From Sphingomonas sp. Leaf412 (lineage in GTDB: Bacteria; Pseudomonadota; Alphaproteobacteria; Sphingomonadales; Sphingomonadaceae), in NCBI RefSeq assembly GCF_001425405.1, contig NZ_LMQP01000001.1, positions 866,690 to 901,026 on the forward strand: 34,337 nt of DNA. Reading direction: 5' to 3'. The position numbers were made by a program, and so were the translations under genes. Each line of letters begins with the position of its first letter. Positions within the stretch are counted from its first letter, which is position 1. This document shows, piece after piece, positions 23,602-31,407 of the stretch. Under the pieces are notes generated by a model that was not told the DNA's origin, made no database searches, and saw nothing but the letters and a program-made list of their open reading frames with translations.

Positions 23602-24728
23602 GGGTCGCCGTCGTTTCGCAAGGCAGCCCGTACCGGCGCTCGTCCTGGAGCGGGATCCCCTATTACGCGCTGCGCGAGATCATGCGCCGGTTCGACGACG
23701 TCCACGTCGTCGACACGCCGCGCGTCGACGAATTCCTGCGCCGGTCGACCGTGGTGACGCAGCGCCGCTGGAACCTGACGCGCGAGCCTGCGGTCCTGCG
23801 CGTGCTCGCCGCCGGGCTGGCGCCGATGGTCGACCGCATCCGCCCCGACGTGGTCGTGTCGATCGGCGCCCCGCACAAGGTCGTGCCGCTGCTGGGTCGC
23901 TATCCGGTCGTCCATGTCACGGATGCGATGTTCGATACCATCGTGCGCTATTATCCCAGCCACCACAGGATCCGTCCCCGCACGCTGCGGCTGGGCGGCG
24001 CGATCCAGCAGCGGCTGGTGAACGAAAGCCACGGCCTGCTCGTGGCGTCGCGCTGGGCCGCCGAATCGGCCGCCTCCTTCTACGGCCACGACGTGACGCG
24101 GTTCACGATCGCGCCGCTCGGCGCGAATTTCGACCTCGCGCCCCCGGCACGCGCACCGCGCACGACCGATGGTCCCCTGCGGTTCCTGTTCGCCGGGTTC
24201 GACTGGGTCCGCAAGGGCGGGCCGCTGGCGCTGGCGACGTTCGCGCGCGTCCGCGCCGCGGTCCCCGACGCGCAATTCCACATCGTCGGCTGCACGCCGG
24301 ACGAGGCGCGCGGGATGCCCGGCGTGACCGTCCACGGCATCCTGAGCAAGTCCGAACCCGCGCAGGCGCAGGCGTTCGAACGGCTGTTCGACGACAGCCA
24401 CTTCTTCCTGATGCCCAGCCGGCAGGAGGCGTTCGGCCTGGTCTATTGCGAGGCGTGCGCCTTCTCCCTGCCGTCGGTCGCCGCCGATACCGGCGGGGTG
24501 GGGGAGATCGTCCGCGACGGCGTCAACGGCCTGCTCCTGCCCCCGGACGGCGGGGCGGCGGACTATGCGGCGGCGATCCTGTCGGTGTGGCGGGACCCGG
24601 CGCGCTATCGCGACATGCAGGCGGCGGCGCGCACCGCGTTCGAGCAGCGGCTGAACTGGGAAGCGTGGGGCGCGCAGCTGGAAGGCGCGATGGCGACGAT
24701 CCGTCCCGACACCGCGCGGCGATGCTAG
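23598..24728 (+). CDS. Glycosyltransferase, GT4 (GT-B fold) type
   Basis: A 376-residue retaining glycosyltransferase. The C-terminal nucleotide-sugar domain begins near residue 192 (GPLRFLFAGFDWVRKGG). It carries the E-x7-E motif Glu277-Glu285 in PSRQEAFGLVYCEA, followed by GGVGEIVRDGVNGLLLPP. The N-terminal acceptor domain starts MRVAVVSQGSPYRRSSWSG. There is no signal peptide, so it acts on the cytoplasmic face of the inner membrane. The ATG overlaps the previous stop (ATGA), and its own stop lies inside the next gene (7-base overlap), so three genes from 22561 form one unit. Donor and acceptor are unknown. Confidence 0.9.
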   Translation: MRVAVVSQGSPYRRSSWSGIPYYALREIMRRFDDVHVVDTPRVDEFLRRSTVVTQRRWNLTREPAVLRVLAAGLAPMVDRIRPDVVVSIGAPHKVVPLLGRYPVVHVTDAMFDTIVRYYPSHHRIRPRTLRLGGAIQQRLVNESHGLLVASRWAAESAASFYGHDVTRFTIAPLGANFDLAPPARAPRTTDGPLRFLFAGFDWVRKGGPLALATFARVRAAVPDAQFHIVGCTPDEARGMPGVTVHGILSKSEPAQAQAFERLFDDSHFFLMPSRQEAFGLVYCEACAFSLPSVAADTGGVGEIVRDGVNGLLLPPDGGAADYAAAILSVWRDPARYRDMQAAARTAFEQRLNWEAWGAQLEGAMATIRPDTARRC

Positions 24729-25810
24729 TCAGCGTCGTCGTCCCGATGTTCGAGGCGGCGGGCACGATCGCGCGCACGCTTCGATCGGCGCAGGCGCAGA
24801 CACATGCCGAACTCGAGATCATCGTCGTCGACGACGGTTCGACCGACGACGGCACCGCGATCGTGGCGGCGGCGGCGGCACGCGACCCGCGCATCGCGCT
24901 GATCCGCGGTGCCAACGGCGGCGTCGCCGCGGCCCGCAACCGCGCCATCGCGATGGCCAGGGGCGCGTTCATCGCGCCGCTCGACGCCGACGACCTGTGG
25001 GACCCGCGCAAGATCGAACTGCAACTCGCCCGCTTCGCCGCGACGGGCGACGACACGGTGCTCGTGTACAATTGGTTCGTTCCGATCGACGGCGCGGATC
25101 GCGTGTCGGGCGCGGCCGCGATGCCGGTGGTGGAGGGCACCGCGTTCCATCGCCACCTGGACTGGAACTTCATCTCGAACGGCAGCACGCCGCTGGTCCG
25201 CGCCGATGCGTTGCGCGCGTTCGGCTACGATCCGGCGCTGCGCGCGGCGGATGCGCAGGGCTGCGAGGATTACCTGATGCAACTCCTGCTGGCGCGGCGC
25301 GGGTCGTTCGCGTGCGTGCCCGCCTTCCTGACCGGGTATCGGAAGGTGGCGGGGTCGATGGCGGGCAATGTCGCGCGGATGATCCGGTCGCACATGCTGG
25401 TGCTCGATCGCGTGACCGCGGGCGAGGGGGTGGCGGTGCGCCGGATCGCGGCGACGCGGCTGGCGGAATTCGGCGTCGAGCTGGCGCGCCACCACGTCCG
25501 GCGCGGGCGCGTCGTGCCCGCCGCGCGCGCGCTGGCGGTGGCGTTCGCGCGCGACCCGCGCGCGGCGGCGGCGCATGTGCGGCGACAATGGACATTGATG
25601 CGCGCGCGCGGGGCGACCGCCGCCGCGCCGCCCGGCGCCGCCTTCCCGCTCGCCGATCCCTTCGCGCCGATCGGCTTTCCCCTGCCGCCCGCGCGGCTGC
25701 GCCGGCTGCGCCCGCTGGAAGTGCTGGACGCTCAGTCCTCCGCATCCAGCCGCGCCAGCGCCGCCAGCGTCGCGGACGGGGTCCAGGTCGAGGGCGGATC
25801 GCCCGCCTGA
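24722..25810 (+). CDS. Glycosyltransferase family 2, paralogue A
   Basis: A 362-residue GT-A inverting glycosyltransferase. VSVVVPMFEAAGTI opens the fold, DDGS is at 37-40, the metal-binding DAD is at 88-90 (APLDADDLWDPRK), and GCEDYLMQ is at about 180-187. It overlaps the GT4 gene by 7 bases. The central part is strikingly similar to the two minus-strand GT2s at 25732-26748 and 26750-27790 (NGSTPL, YDPALRAA, GCEDYL, FLTGYR), pointing to local duplication. The last 26 codons run antisense over the 3' end of the neighbouring GT2, and the C-terminal tail (QSSASSRASAASVADG) is low complexity, so the stop may have been extended. Donor and acceptor are unknown. Confidence 0.9.
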   Translation: MLVSVVVPMFEAAGTIARTLRSAQAQTHAELEIIVVDDGSTDDGTAIVAAAAARDPRIALIRGANGGVAAARNRAIAMARGAFIAPLDADDLWDPRKIELQLARFAATGDDTVLVYNWFVPIDGADRVSGAAAMPVVEGTAFHRHLDWNFISNGSTPLVRADALRAFGYDPALRAADAQGCEDYLMQLLLARRGSFACVPAFLTGYRKVAGSMAGNVARMIRSHMLVLDRVTAGEGVAVRRIAATRLAEFGVELARHHVRRGRVVPAARALAVAFARDPRAAAAHVRRQWTLMRARGATAAAPPGAAFPLADPFAPIGFPLPPARLRRLRPLEVLDAQSSASSRASAASVADGVQVEGGSPA

Positions 25811-26748
25811 AGGTCGTCGAAGCGGGCGCCGGGCGTGGCCGCGGCCGCACCGCGCGACGCACGGGCGCGGCGGATGGTGGCGACCTGCTCCGTCAGCGCC
25901 GCTCCGGTCGCCGCGACGTCGTGCCGCAGTGCCTGCGCCAGCGCCGCGGCGGCGGGCGCGACCTGCCGCCTGCCCAGCGCGGCGCTGGCGGACAGCAGGG
26001 CGAACCGCGCGATCCCGGCGTCGCACACGCGGCGCGCGGACGGTGGCAACGACGGACGGATCGTCCGCAACGCCGCGACATGCGACCGCATCATCGTGCC
26101 CCGGTCCCCCGACATCGCGCCCGCGCGCTGCCGGTATCCGGTCAGATAAGCGGGCACGCAGCCGAACCGCCATCGCCGCGCGACCTGCAATTGCAGCAGA
26201 TAGTCCTCGCACCCGCCCGCGCGCGCCGCGCGGAGCGCGGGGTCGTAGGCGATGCCGTCGAGCGCGGCGCGGCGGATCAGCGGCGTCGACCCGTTGCCGA
26301 CGAAGTTCCAGTGCAGATGCCGGTGCAGCACCCGCCCCTCGATCGCGGGCGTCGCCGCGGTCGCGCACACGCGCGCCTGCTCGTCGATCGGGCGATACCA
26401 GCCGTAGACGAGCCCGACGCCGGGATCCCCGAACCGTTCCAGCTGCCATTCCAGCTTGCGCGGATGCCACAGGTCGTCGGCGTCGAGCGGGGCGACGAAC
26501 GCGCCGGTCGCGGCGGCGATGCCCGTGTTGCGCGCCACCGCGACCCCGGCATTGGCCTGTTCGATCAAGCGCACGCGCGGATCGGTCCGGGTCCATCGCT
26601 CGACCCGCGCCACCGTCGCGTCGGTGCAGCCGTCGGCCACCACCACGATCTCGATATCGCGCACGCTCTGCGCCGTCGCGGACGCGAGCGTCGCGTCGAT
26701 CGTCGCTTCCGCATCGAAGGCGGGGATGATGACGGACACCTGCGGCAC
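25732..26748 (-). CDS. Glycosyltransferase family 2, paralogue B
   Basis: A 338-residue GT-A glycosyltransferase. VSVIIPAFDAEATI is at the start, ADGC (38-41) stands where paralogues A and C have DDGS, DAD is at 89-91 (APLDADDLWHPRK), and GGCEDYLLQLQ lies further on. The GTG at 26748 is preferred because it lies one base after the upstream stop (26750) and begins exactly where the family begins. An ATG at 26784 would add 12 residues and overlap the previous gene by 35 bases. It is the last gene of the minus-strand unit. Its 3' end overlaps paralogue A by 79 bases, tail to tail. Donor and acceptor are unknown. Confidence 0.88.
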   Translation of the reverse strand: MPQVSVIIPAFDAEATIDATLASATAQSVRDIEIVVVADGCTDATVARVERWTRTDPRVRLIEQANAGVAVARNTGIAAATGAFVAPLDADDLWHPRKLEWQLERFGDPGVGLVYGWYRPIDEQARVCATAATPAIEGRVLHRHLHWNFVGNGSTPLIRRAALDGIAYDPALRAARAGGCEDYLLQLQVARRWRFGCVPAYLTGYRQRAGAMSGDRGTMMRSHVAALRTIRPSLPPSARRVCDAGIARFALLSASAALGRRQVAPAAAALAQALRHDVAATGAALTEQVATIRRARASRGAAAATPGARFDDLQAGDPPSTWTPSATLAALARLDAED

Positions 26749-26749
26749 G

Positions 26750-27790
26750 TCAGCGCCGTCCGCGATCGTGCACGCGCATCGCATGCAGCCGGGCGTCGCG
26801 ATGCGCGCTCCATGGATCGGGCGCGAAGAAGAACGTGGGATCGGGCGCCAGGTCGCCGAACGACAACGCCGCAGGCGCATCGACCGCCGTCGCCGGTGCC
26901 AGCCGGCGCCGCAGCCGTCGGCGGGCGGTGCGGCTGGCCAGCCATGCCGGGTCGCGCGCGATCGCACCCGCGCGCGCCGTCGCAGCGCGAACGGGGCGGC
27001 CGTCCGCCGCCAGCATGTCGGCGACGTAATGGCCGAACGCCGCCCGCGCCCAGCGAAAGAGGCGATCGGGCAGGGCGGGATGGCGGCACCGTCCTTCCGC
27101 CAGCACGACCTCGCTCGACCGCCGCATCGCCGCGACGTTGCGCGACATCGCGGCGGGCGACTGGCGATACCCGACCAGAAACGCGGGTTCGAGCGCAAAC
27201 GCGCCCCGCGCCGCGATCCGGAGGTACAGCAGCCAGTCCTCGCACCCCTGTGCGCCGCGGTCGCGCAGCGTCGGGTCCCACCCGCCCGCGCGATGAAGCG
27301 CGTCGCGACGGATCAACGGCGTGCTGGAATTGTCGATGAAATTGGCGCGGATCAGCGGCGCGATCACGTCGCCTTCGTATCGCGGCACGTCCAGCCGCCG
27401 TTCCACCACCATTCCCGCCGCATCGATATCGACCGACCAGCAATATACCAGGTCCGCCGCGGGCGTCGCGTCGAGGCGCGCCAGCTGCCGTGCGATCTTC
27501 GTCGGGTGCCACAGGTCGTCGGCGTCGAGCGGCGCGACGAAATCGCCCGTCGCCAGTGCCAGCGCCGCATTGCGCGCCCGCGCGACGCCGCCGTTCGGCC
27601 GCCGCAGTACTGTCACGCGCGGATCCCGCGCCGCGACGGCGCGTGCGATCGCGGCGGTATCGTCGCGCGATCCGTCGTCCACGACCAGCACCTGAAGCGC
27701 CGCATGGGTCTGCGCGCAGACCGACGCCAGCGTCTCCCCGATCGTGGCGGCGGCGTCGAAGGCCGGGACGATCACCGTCACCGGCGCCAT
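26750..27790 (-). CDS. Glycosyltransferase family 2, paralogue C
   Basis: A 346-residue GT-A glycosyltransferase. VTVIVPAFDAAATI is at 4-17, VVDDGSRDD contains DDGS at 38-41, APLDADDLWHPTK contains DAD at 89-91, and GCEDWLLYLRIAARG lies near 190-204. The ATG shares its A with the upstream stop (TGATG), which indicates translational coupling. Related to paralogues A and B through NSSTPLIRRDAL and FLVGYRQSPAAM. The C-terminal extension after about residue 260 is Arg/Ala-rich and not recognisable. It probably adds one sugar of the surface glycan on the cytoplasmic side of the membrane. Confidence 0.9.
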   Translation of the reverse strand: MAPVTVIVPAFDAAATIGETLASVCAQTHAALQVLVVDDGSRDDTAAIARAVAARDPRVTVLRRPNGGVARARNAALALATGDFVAPLDADDLWHPTKIARQLARLDATPAADLVYCWSVDIDAAGMVVERRLDVPRYEGDVIAPLIRANFIDNSSTPLIRRDALHRAGGWDPTLRDRGAQGCEDWLLYLRIAARGAFALEPAFLVGYRQSPAAMSRNVAAMRRSSEVVLAEGRCRHPALPDRLFRWARAAFGHYVADMLAADGRPVRAATARAGAIARDPAWLASRTARRRLRRRLAPATAVDAPAALSFGDLAPDPTFFFAPDPWSAHRDARLHAMRVHDRGRR

Positions 27791-28686
27791 CACCGCCCCT
27801 GCATCACGCGGCGCGCCCGGCCCCGCAGGCGGCCGAGCAGCCGCGCGGTCCCGGGAAGCGCCGCGCCGAACCGCGCCTTCGCCACCGCGCGCCACAGCGC
27901 GGGCGACCACAGCCGCCGCCGGCGCAGATAGCCGGTGAGCCAGACGAGATAATAGCGCCGGACGGGCAGGTATTTCCCGTCCCCTACCGTCTGCGCCACG
28001 CACGACGCGTCGTGCTGGCGATAGTTCAGCTGGCACCGGCTGTCGAAATACACCGGATAGTCGAGGTACAATTTGGTCAGGAACGCCTGATCCTCGTACA
28101 ATTGCAGCGGCCCCGTGAACGCGGCCTCGAACCCTCCCGTCGCCGCCAGCGCCTCGCGGCGGACCATCACCGCGGACGGGCACGGCGCCTGCGCGCGCCC
28201 CAGCGGATAGGTGGATAGCATCGCCTCGCCCGGCGGGATCACCACGTCCCGGCGATGCCCGGCGCGTACCAGCCGGTCGTCGCCCCCCTCCCACGAGCTC
28301 CAGTACAGCGCCGCGCCCGCGACCATGCCCAGCGCGGGATGGACATCGAACAACGCGACCTGCTGCGCCAGCTTCTCGCGCGGCCAGGTGTCGTCGGCGT
28401 CGATGAACGCGATCAGGGCGCCGCGCGCCGCCGCGATCCCGACGTTGCGCGACGCCGCGGCGCCGCGATTGGCGCGCCCGGGATGCGCGATGACGCGCAC
28501 GGTGTCGGGATGCGCCCGCGCCCATGTCCGCGCGATGTCGTCGCCGCCGTCGCCGGACCCGTCGTCGACGATCACCAGTTCCAGATCGTCGAACGTCTGC
28601 GCCAGGACGCTCTCGATCGTCTCCGCGATGAAGCGCGCGCCGTTGTAGAGCGGCACGACCACCGACACGCGCGGCGCCGCGGTCAT
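27790..28686 (-). CDS. Glycosyltransferase family 2
   Basis: A 298-residue GT-A glycosyltransferase. VSVVVPLYNGARFIAETI is at 7-24, VIVDDGSGDGG contains DDGS at 41-44, FIDADDTWPREK contains DAD at 96-98, and QLYEDQAFLTKLYL carries the later acidic residues. It is clearly different from paralogues A-C; its middle region (LYWSSWEGGDDR, NYRQHDASCVAQ) resembles GT2s of capsule and exopolysaccharide clusters. The ATG overlaps the deacetylase stop (ATGA), and its own stop shares a base with the next start. It sits between a deacetylase and two further GT2s in a single tight unit. Confidence 0.91.
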   Translation of the reverse strand: MTAAPRVSVVVPLYNGARFIAETIESVLAQTFDDLELVIVDDGSGDGGDDIARTWARAHPDTVRVIAHPGRANRGAAASRNVGIAAARGALIAFIDADDTWPREKLAQQVALFDVHPALGMVAGAALYWSSWEGGDDRLVRAGHRRDVVIPPGEAMLSTYPLGRAQAPCPSAVMVRREALAATGGFEAAFTGPLQLYEDQAFLTKLYLDYPVYFDSRCQLNYRQHDASCVAQTVGDGKYLPVRRYYLVWLTGYLRRRRLWSPALWRAVAKARFGAALPGTARLLGRLRGRARRVMQGR

Positions 28687-29690
28687 GCGGCGCGCAATCG
28701 GGCGAGCAGCGCCGCGCCGTCCTCGTCCACCGCCATGACGCGCGGCAGGTCGAACAGGTCGTAGCCGGTCCGCGGCACCGTCGCGCTGTGCGTCGAACAG
28801 GCCCAGCGATAGCCCGCCGCGCGCACGGCCGCGCGCGTGTCGTCGTCGGCGTCGCCATGGGGGTAGGCGAAGCCGTCGATGTCGCGCCCCGTCGCCTCGG
28901 CGCAGACGCGGCGGCTGTCGTCGATCTCCGCGCGCTGGCAGGCGATCGACATGCTGGTCAGCGGCTGGTGAGTCCGCGCGTGGCCGCCGACCGCGATCGA
29001 CGCGGACGGCAGCGTCGACAGCTGCGCCCTCGTCATCGGCAGGTCGCCCGCCGCCGCGGGCGCGCCGCCCAGCCGGTCGCGCAGCGATGCGATCGCGGCG
29101 TCGCGGTCGGCGGCGTCCAGCCGGTGCAGCCGGTGCCACAGGTCGTGGTACAATCGCTCGCGGTCGGTGCCCGGCGGCGCCCACGCGCGCCAGCCGCGGC
29201 GTGGCTCGTCCGGTCCCCGTGCGGGGGCGGACAGGGCGATCCGCTCGTCCCCGATGGGAAGGTCGGTGTCGATCGGCGCCGCGGACAGCAGGATCAGCCG
29301 CGCCAGTTCGTCCCACCAGAACAGGCGGCGCGCGCCGATCCACCCGCTCGTGACGAACACCGTGGCGGGCACGCCCGCCGCCTCCAGCACCGGCTTGGCC
29401 ACGTGCAGATTGTCGACATAGCCGTCGTCGAACGTGATCCCCACCGCATCACCCGGCAGGCGCCCGGCGATCAGCAGCGCGACGAACTCGTCCATCGCCA
29501 TGGGCCGCCGTCGCCGCCGCAACGCGTCGATCTGCGACCCGAAATTGGCCGCGGACACCGACAGTCCCCAGGGGTCGACCGGCGGCTCCGCGATGCGATG
29601 GTACATCAGGATCGCGGGTCCGCCGCGCCGGAAACGCCCCGCCCACCGGTCCAGCCGGCGTGACAGGCGGCGGGACAGCCGGGACGGCAT
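28683..29690 (-). CDS. Polysaccharide deacetylase (NodB homology, carbohydrate esterase 4 type)
   Basis: A 335-residue enzyme expected to remove N- or O-acetyl groups from a glycan. The NodB motif 1 is GITFDDGYVDN (Asp88, Asp89), and the metal-binding H-x3-H is His237/His241 (GGHARTHQPLT). A later segment is DGFAYPHGDADDDT. The N-terminus is very basic (RLSRRLSRRLDRW) and lacks a clear signal peptide, so it may act in the cytoplasm on lipid-linked precursors, or the true export signal is unusual. The start shares a base with the stop of the upstream gene (TGATG). It is embedded among glycosyltransferases, so its substrate is probably the oligosaccharide they build. Confidence 0.9.
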   Translation of the reverse strand: MPSRLSRRLSRRLDRWAGRFRRGGPAILMYHRIAEPPVDPWGLSVSAANFGSQIDALRRRRRPMAMDEFVALLIAGRLPGDAVGITFDDGYVDNLHVAKPVLEAAGVPATVFVTSGWIGARRLFWWDELARLILLSAAPIDTDLPIGDERIALSAPARGPDEPRRGWRAWAPPGTDRERLYHDLWHRLHRLDAADRDAAIASLRDRLGGAPAAAGDLPMTRAQLSTLPSASIAVGGHARTHQPLTSMSIACQRAEIDDSRRVCAEATGRDIDGFAYPHGDADDDTRAAVRAAGYRWACSTHSATVPRTGYDLFDLPRVMAVDEDGAALLARLRAA

Positions 29691-31315
29691 CAGGGCCGGG
29701 CGCGTCGCGCGCGGACCGTCACGACGACCGGATAGGACGCATCGCGATGCTCCAGCTTCGCGCGATCCACCTCCTCCAGCGCCATGCCCTGGATGAAGCA
29801 GGTGGCGGCGTAGACGTTGCCGTGCGCCGCGATCTCCACGTCGGCGGGGTCGAAGAATTCCGCCATCAATCGCGTGACGGACTGACGCGTCAACGACCAG
29901 AACCACGTATCCCCCCATTCGCCGCGATCGATGGAGGTGATCCCCGGCACGGTCAGCAACAGCGTCCCGCCCGGCGCGAGGGCGTCGTGCATCTGGCGCA
30001 GCGCGGCGCGCATGTCGTATATCAGGTGCAGCGTCTGCGTCACGATCATGCAGTCGAACGCGTCGCGCGGCAGGATGCCCGCCTGCGACATGTCGCCCGC
30101 GATCGTCGCACCGGGGGCGTCGATGTCGACGTGCAGGACGTCCTGCCGCGTGATGCCGCTGCCGAACCGGCGGCTGTACGCCGCGTCGCCGATCTCCAGC
30201 ACGCGGCCGCGGATGTCGGCGCGGGCGCCCGCCAGGAAATGTTCGATGTAATGGCGATCGACCGGGGACCCGCGATCGAAGCCGAAATCCGGGCTGATCG
30301 GCGATGTCCGGTCCAGATCGCCCATCCGCACCCGCCCCAGCGGCGGCGACGACGGGCGGCCCGCGATCCGTTTCAACCGGTGCTTCATCTCCGGGGTCAA
30401 TGCGGCGGCGATCCGCCGTCGCAGCGTCGCGCGCCATCGCCGTCCCGCCGTCCGCGGTGCCATCGCCGTCGCCGTCATGATCCCGATCCCCCTGTCGATC
30501 GCGGCCCCGTTTCCGGACCGCGCCAAAATCTCCCCGGCATAATGATCGCGCCAGATCCGTCCGCCCTCGCGCCATGCCGTGTCCCATCGCCCACGATCCG
30601 CGCCGGTGGGGCGGTATCGCCGCCTGACGCGCTCGACCCAGCGTAGCATGGCGCGGCTGTCTCCGGACATGTTCGTGCCGTGGATACGGTAATCGGCGAC
30701 GATGTCGGGGTGATGCGCGATCGCATGTGTCCGGCTGAGCCGAAGGTAGACGTCGTAATCCTCGCACTTCTTCAGTGCAGGGTCGAACCCGCCCGCCGCC
30801 GCCAGCATCGCGCGATTGTACAGGACGGTGGCGTGCATGCCGATGGCATTGCCGCGCAGCAGGTCGGCATGTGGGTCCGCCCCGGTCGCGGTGAACTTCG
30901 CGGCGTCCAGCACGCCGCCCGCCGCGTCGACCCGCCGGTGCCCGCCGTAGACCAGCGCCGCGCCCGGATGCCGCGCGCGACATGCCAGCGCGGTGGATAG
31001 GGCGGCGGGCAGCAGCAGGTCGTCGGCGTCGAGGAACAGGATCGCGTCCCCCGCGGCCGCGGCCAGCGCGGTATTGCGCGCCGCGGCCAGCCCCTGATTC
31101 TCCTGCCGGATCAGGACGACGCCGGGGAAGTCCCGCACGACCGACGCCGGATCGTCGTGCGACCCGTCGTCCACGACGATGATCTCGTCCGCGGGTCGAT
31201 CCTGCGCCATCGCGCTGCGCAGCGCGTCGGCCAGGAAATGCGCCTGGTCGTACGTGGCGATGGCGATGGTCACGCGCGCGACGCCGTCCCGATGCCCCCT
31301 GCCGTCGCGATCCAT
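29690..31315 (-). CDS. Bifunctional glycosyltransferase family 2 / SAM-dependent methyltransferase fusion
   Basis: A 541-residue two-domain protein. The N-terminal GT2 (about 10-235) has VTIAIATYDQAHFLADAL, VVDDGSHDD, LDADDLLLP and KKCEDYDVYLRLSR. A basic linker (about 270-325) joins a class I methyltransferase-like domain (about 340-535) with RVLEIGDAAYSRRFG as a degenerate SAM loop, LHVDIDAPGATIAGD as the acidic strand, and DCMIVTQTLHLI and LAPGGTLLLTVPG after it. The start at 31315 has GGGGGGCGGG just upstream; an ATG at 31330 with no clear site would add five residues. First gene of the minus-strand unit. It may add a sugar and then methylate it, or methylate the chain end; this is inferred. 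Confidence 0.87.
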   Translation of the reverse strand: MDRDGRGHRDGVARVTIAIATYDQAHFLADALRSAMAQDRPADEIIVVDDGSHDDPASVVRDFPGVVLIRQENQGLAAARNTALAAAAGDAILFLDADDLLLPAALSTALACRARHPGAALVYGGHRRVDAAGGVLDAAKFTATGADPHADLLRGNAIGMHATVLYNRAMLAAAGGFDPALKKCEDYDVYLRLSRTHAIAHHPDIVADYRIHGTNMSGDSRAMLRWVERVRRRYRPTGADRGRWDTAWREGGRIWRDHYAGEILARSGNGAAIDRGIGIMTATAMAPRTAGRRWRATLRRRIAAALTPEMKHRLKRIAGRPSSPPLGRVRMGDLDRTSPISPDFGFDRGSPVDRHYIEHFLAGARADIRGRVLEIGDAAYSRRFGSGITRQDVLHVDIDAPGATIAGDMSQAGILPRDAFDCMIVTQTLHLIYDMRAALRQMHDALAPGGTLLLTVPGITSIDRGEWGDTWFWSLTRQSVTRLMAEFFDPADVEIAAHGNVYAATCFIQGMALEEVDRAKLEHRDASYPVVVTVRARRARP

Positions 31316-31330
31316 CCCGCCCCCCGACAT

Positions 31331-31407
31331 CGTCGCCGATCCGTGTCGTTAAAGTAGAGATGTAAACGTGTTGTGGATATAGCCGAGGGCCGAAGGGGTA
31401 TCGTTTA
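31331..31407. promoter_or_regulatory. AT-rich divergent promoter region
   Basis: This short spacer separates two divergent polysaccharide units. Its core (GTTAAAGTAGAGATGTAAACG, with TTGTGGATATAG after it) is the most AT-rich stretch for several kilobases. It must hold both promoters unless these lie inside the genes. Individual -35/-10 boxes cannot be assigned with confidence. Confidence 0.4.
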
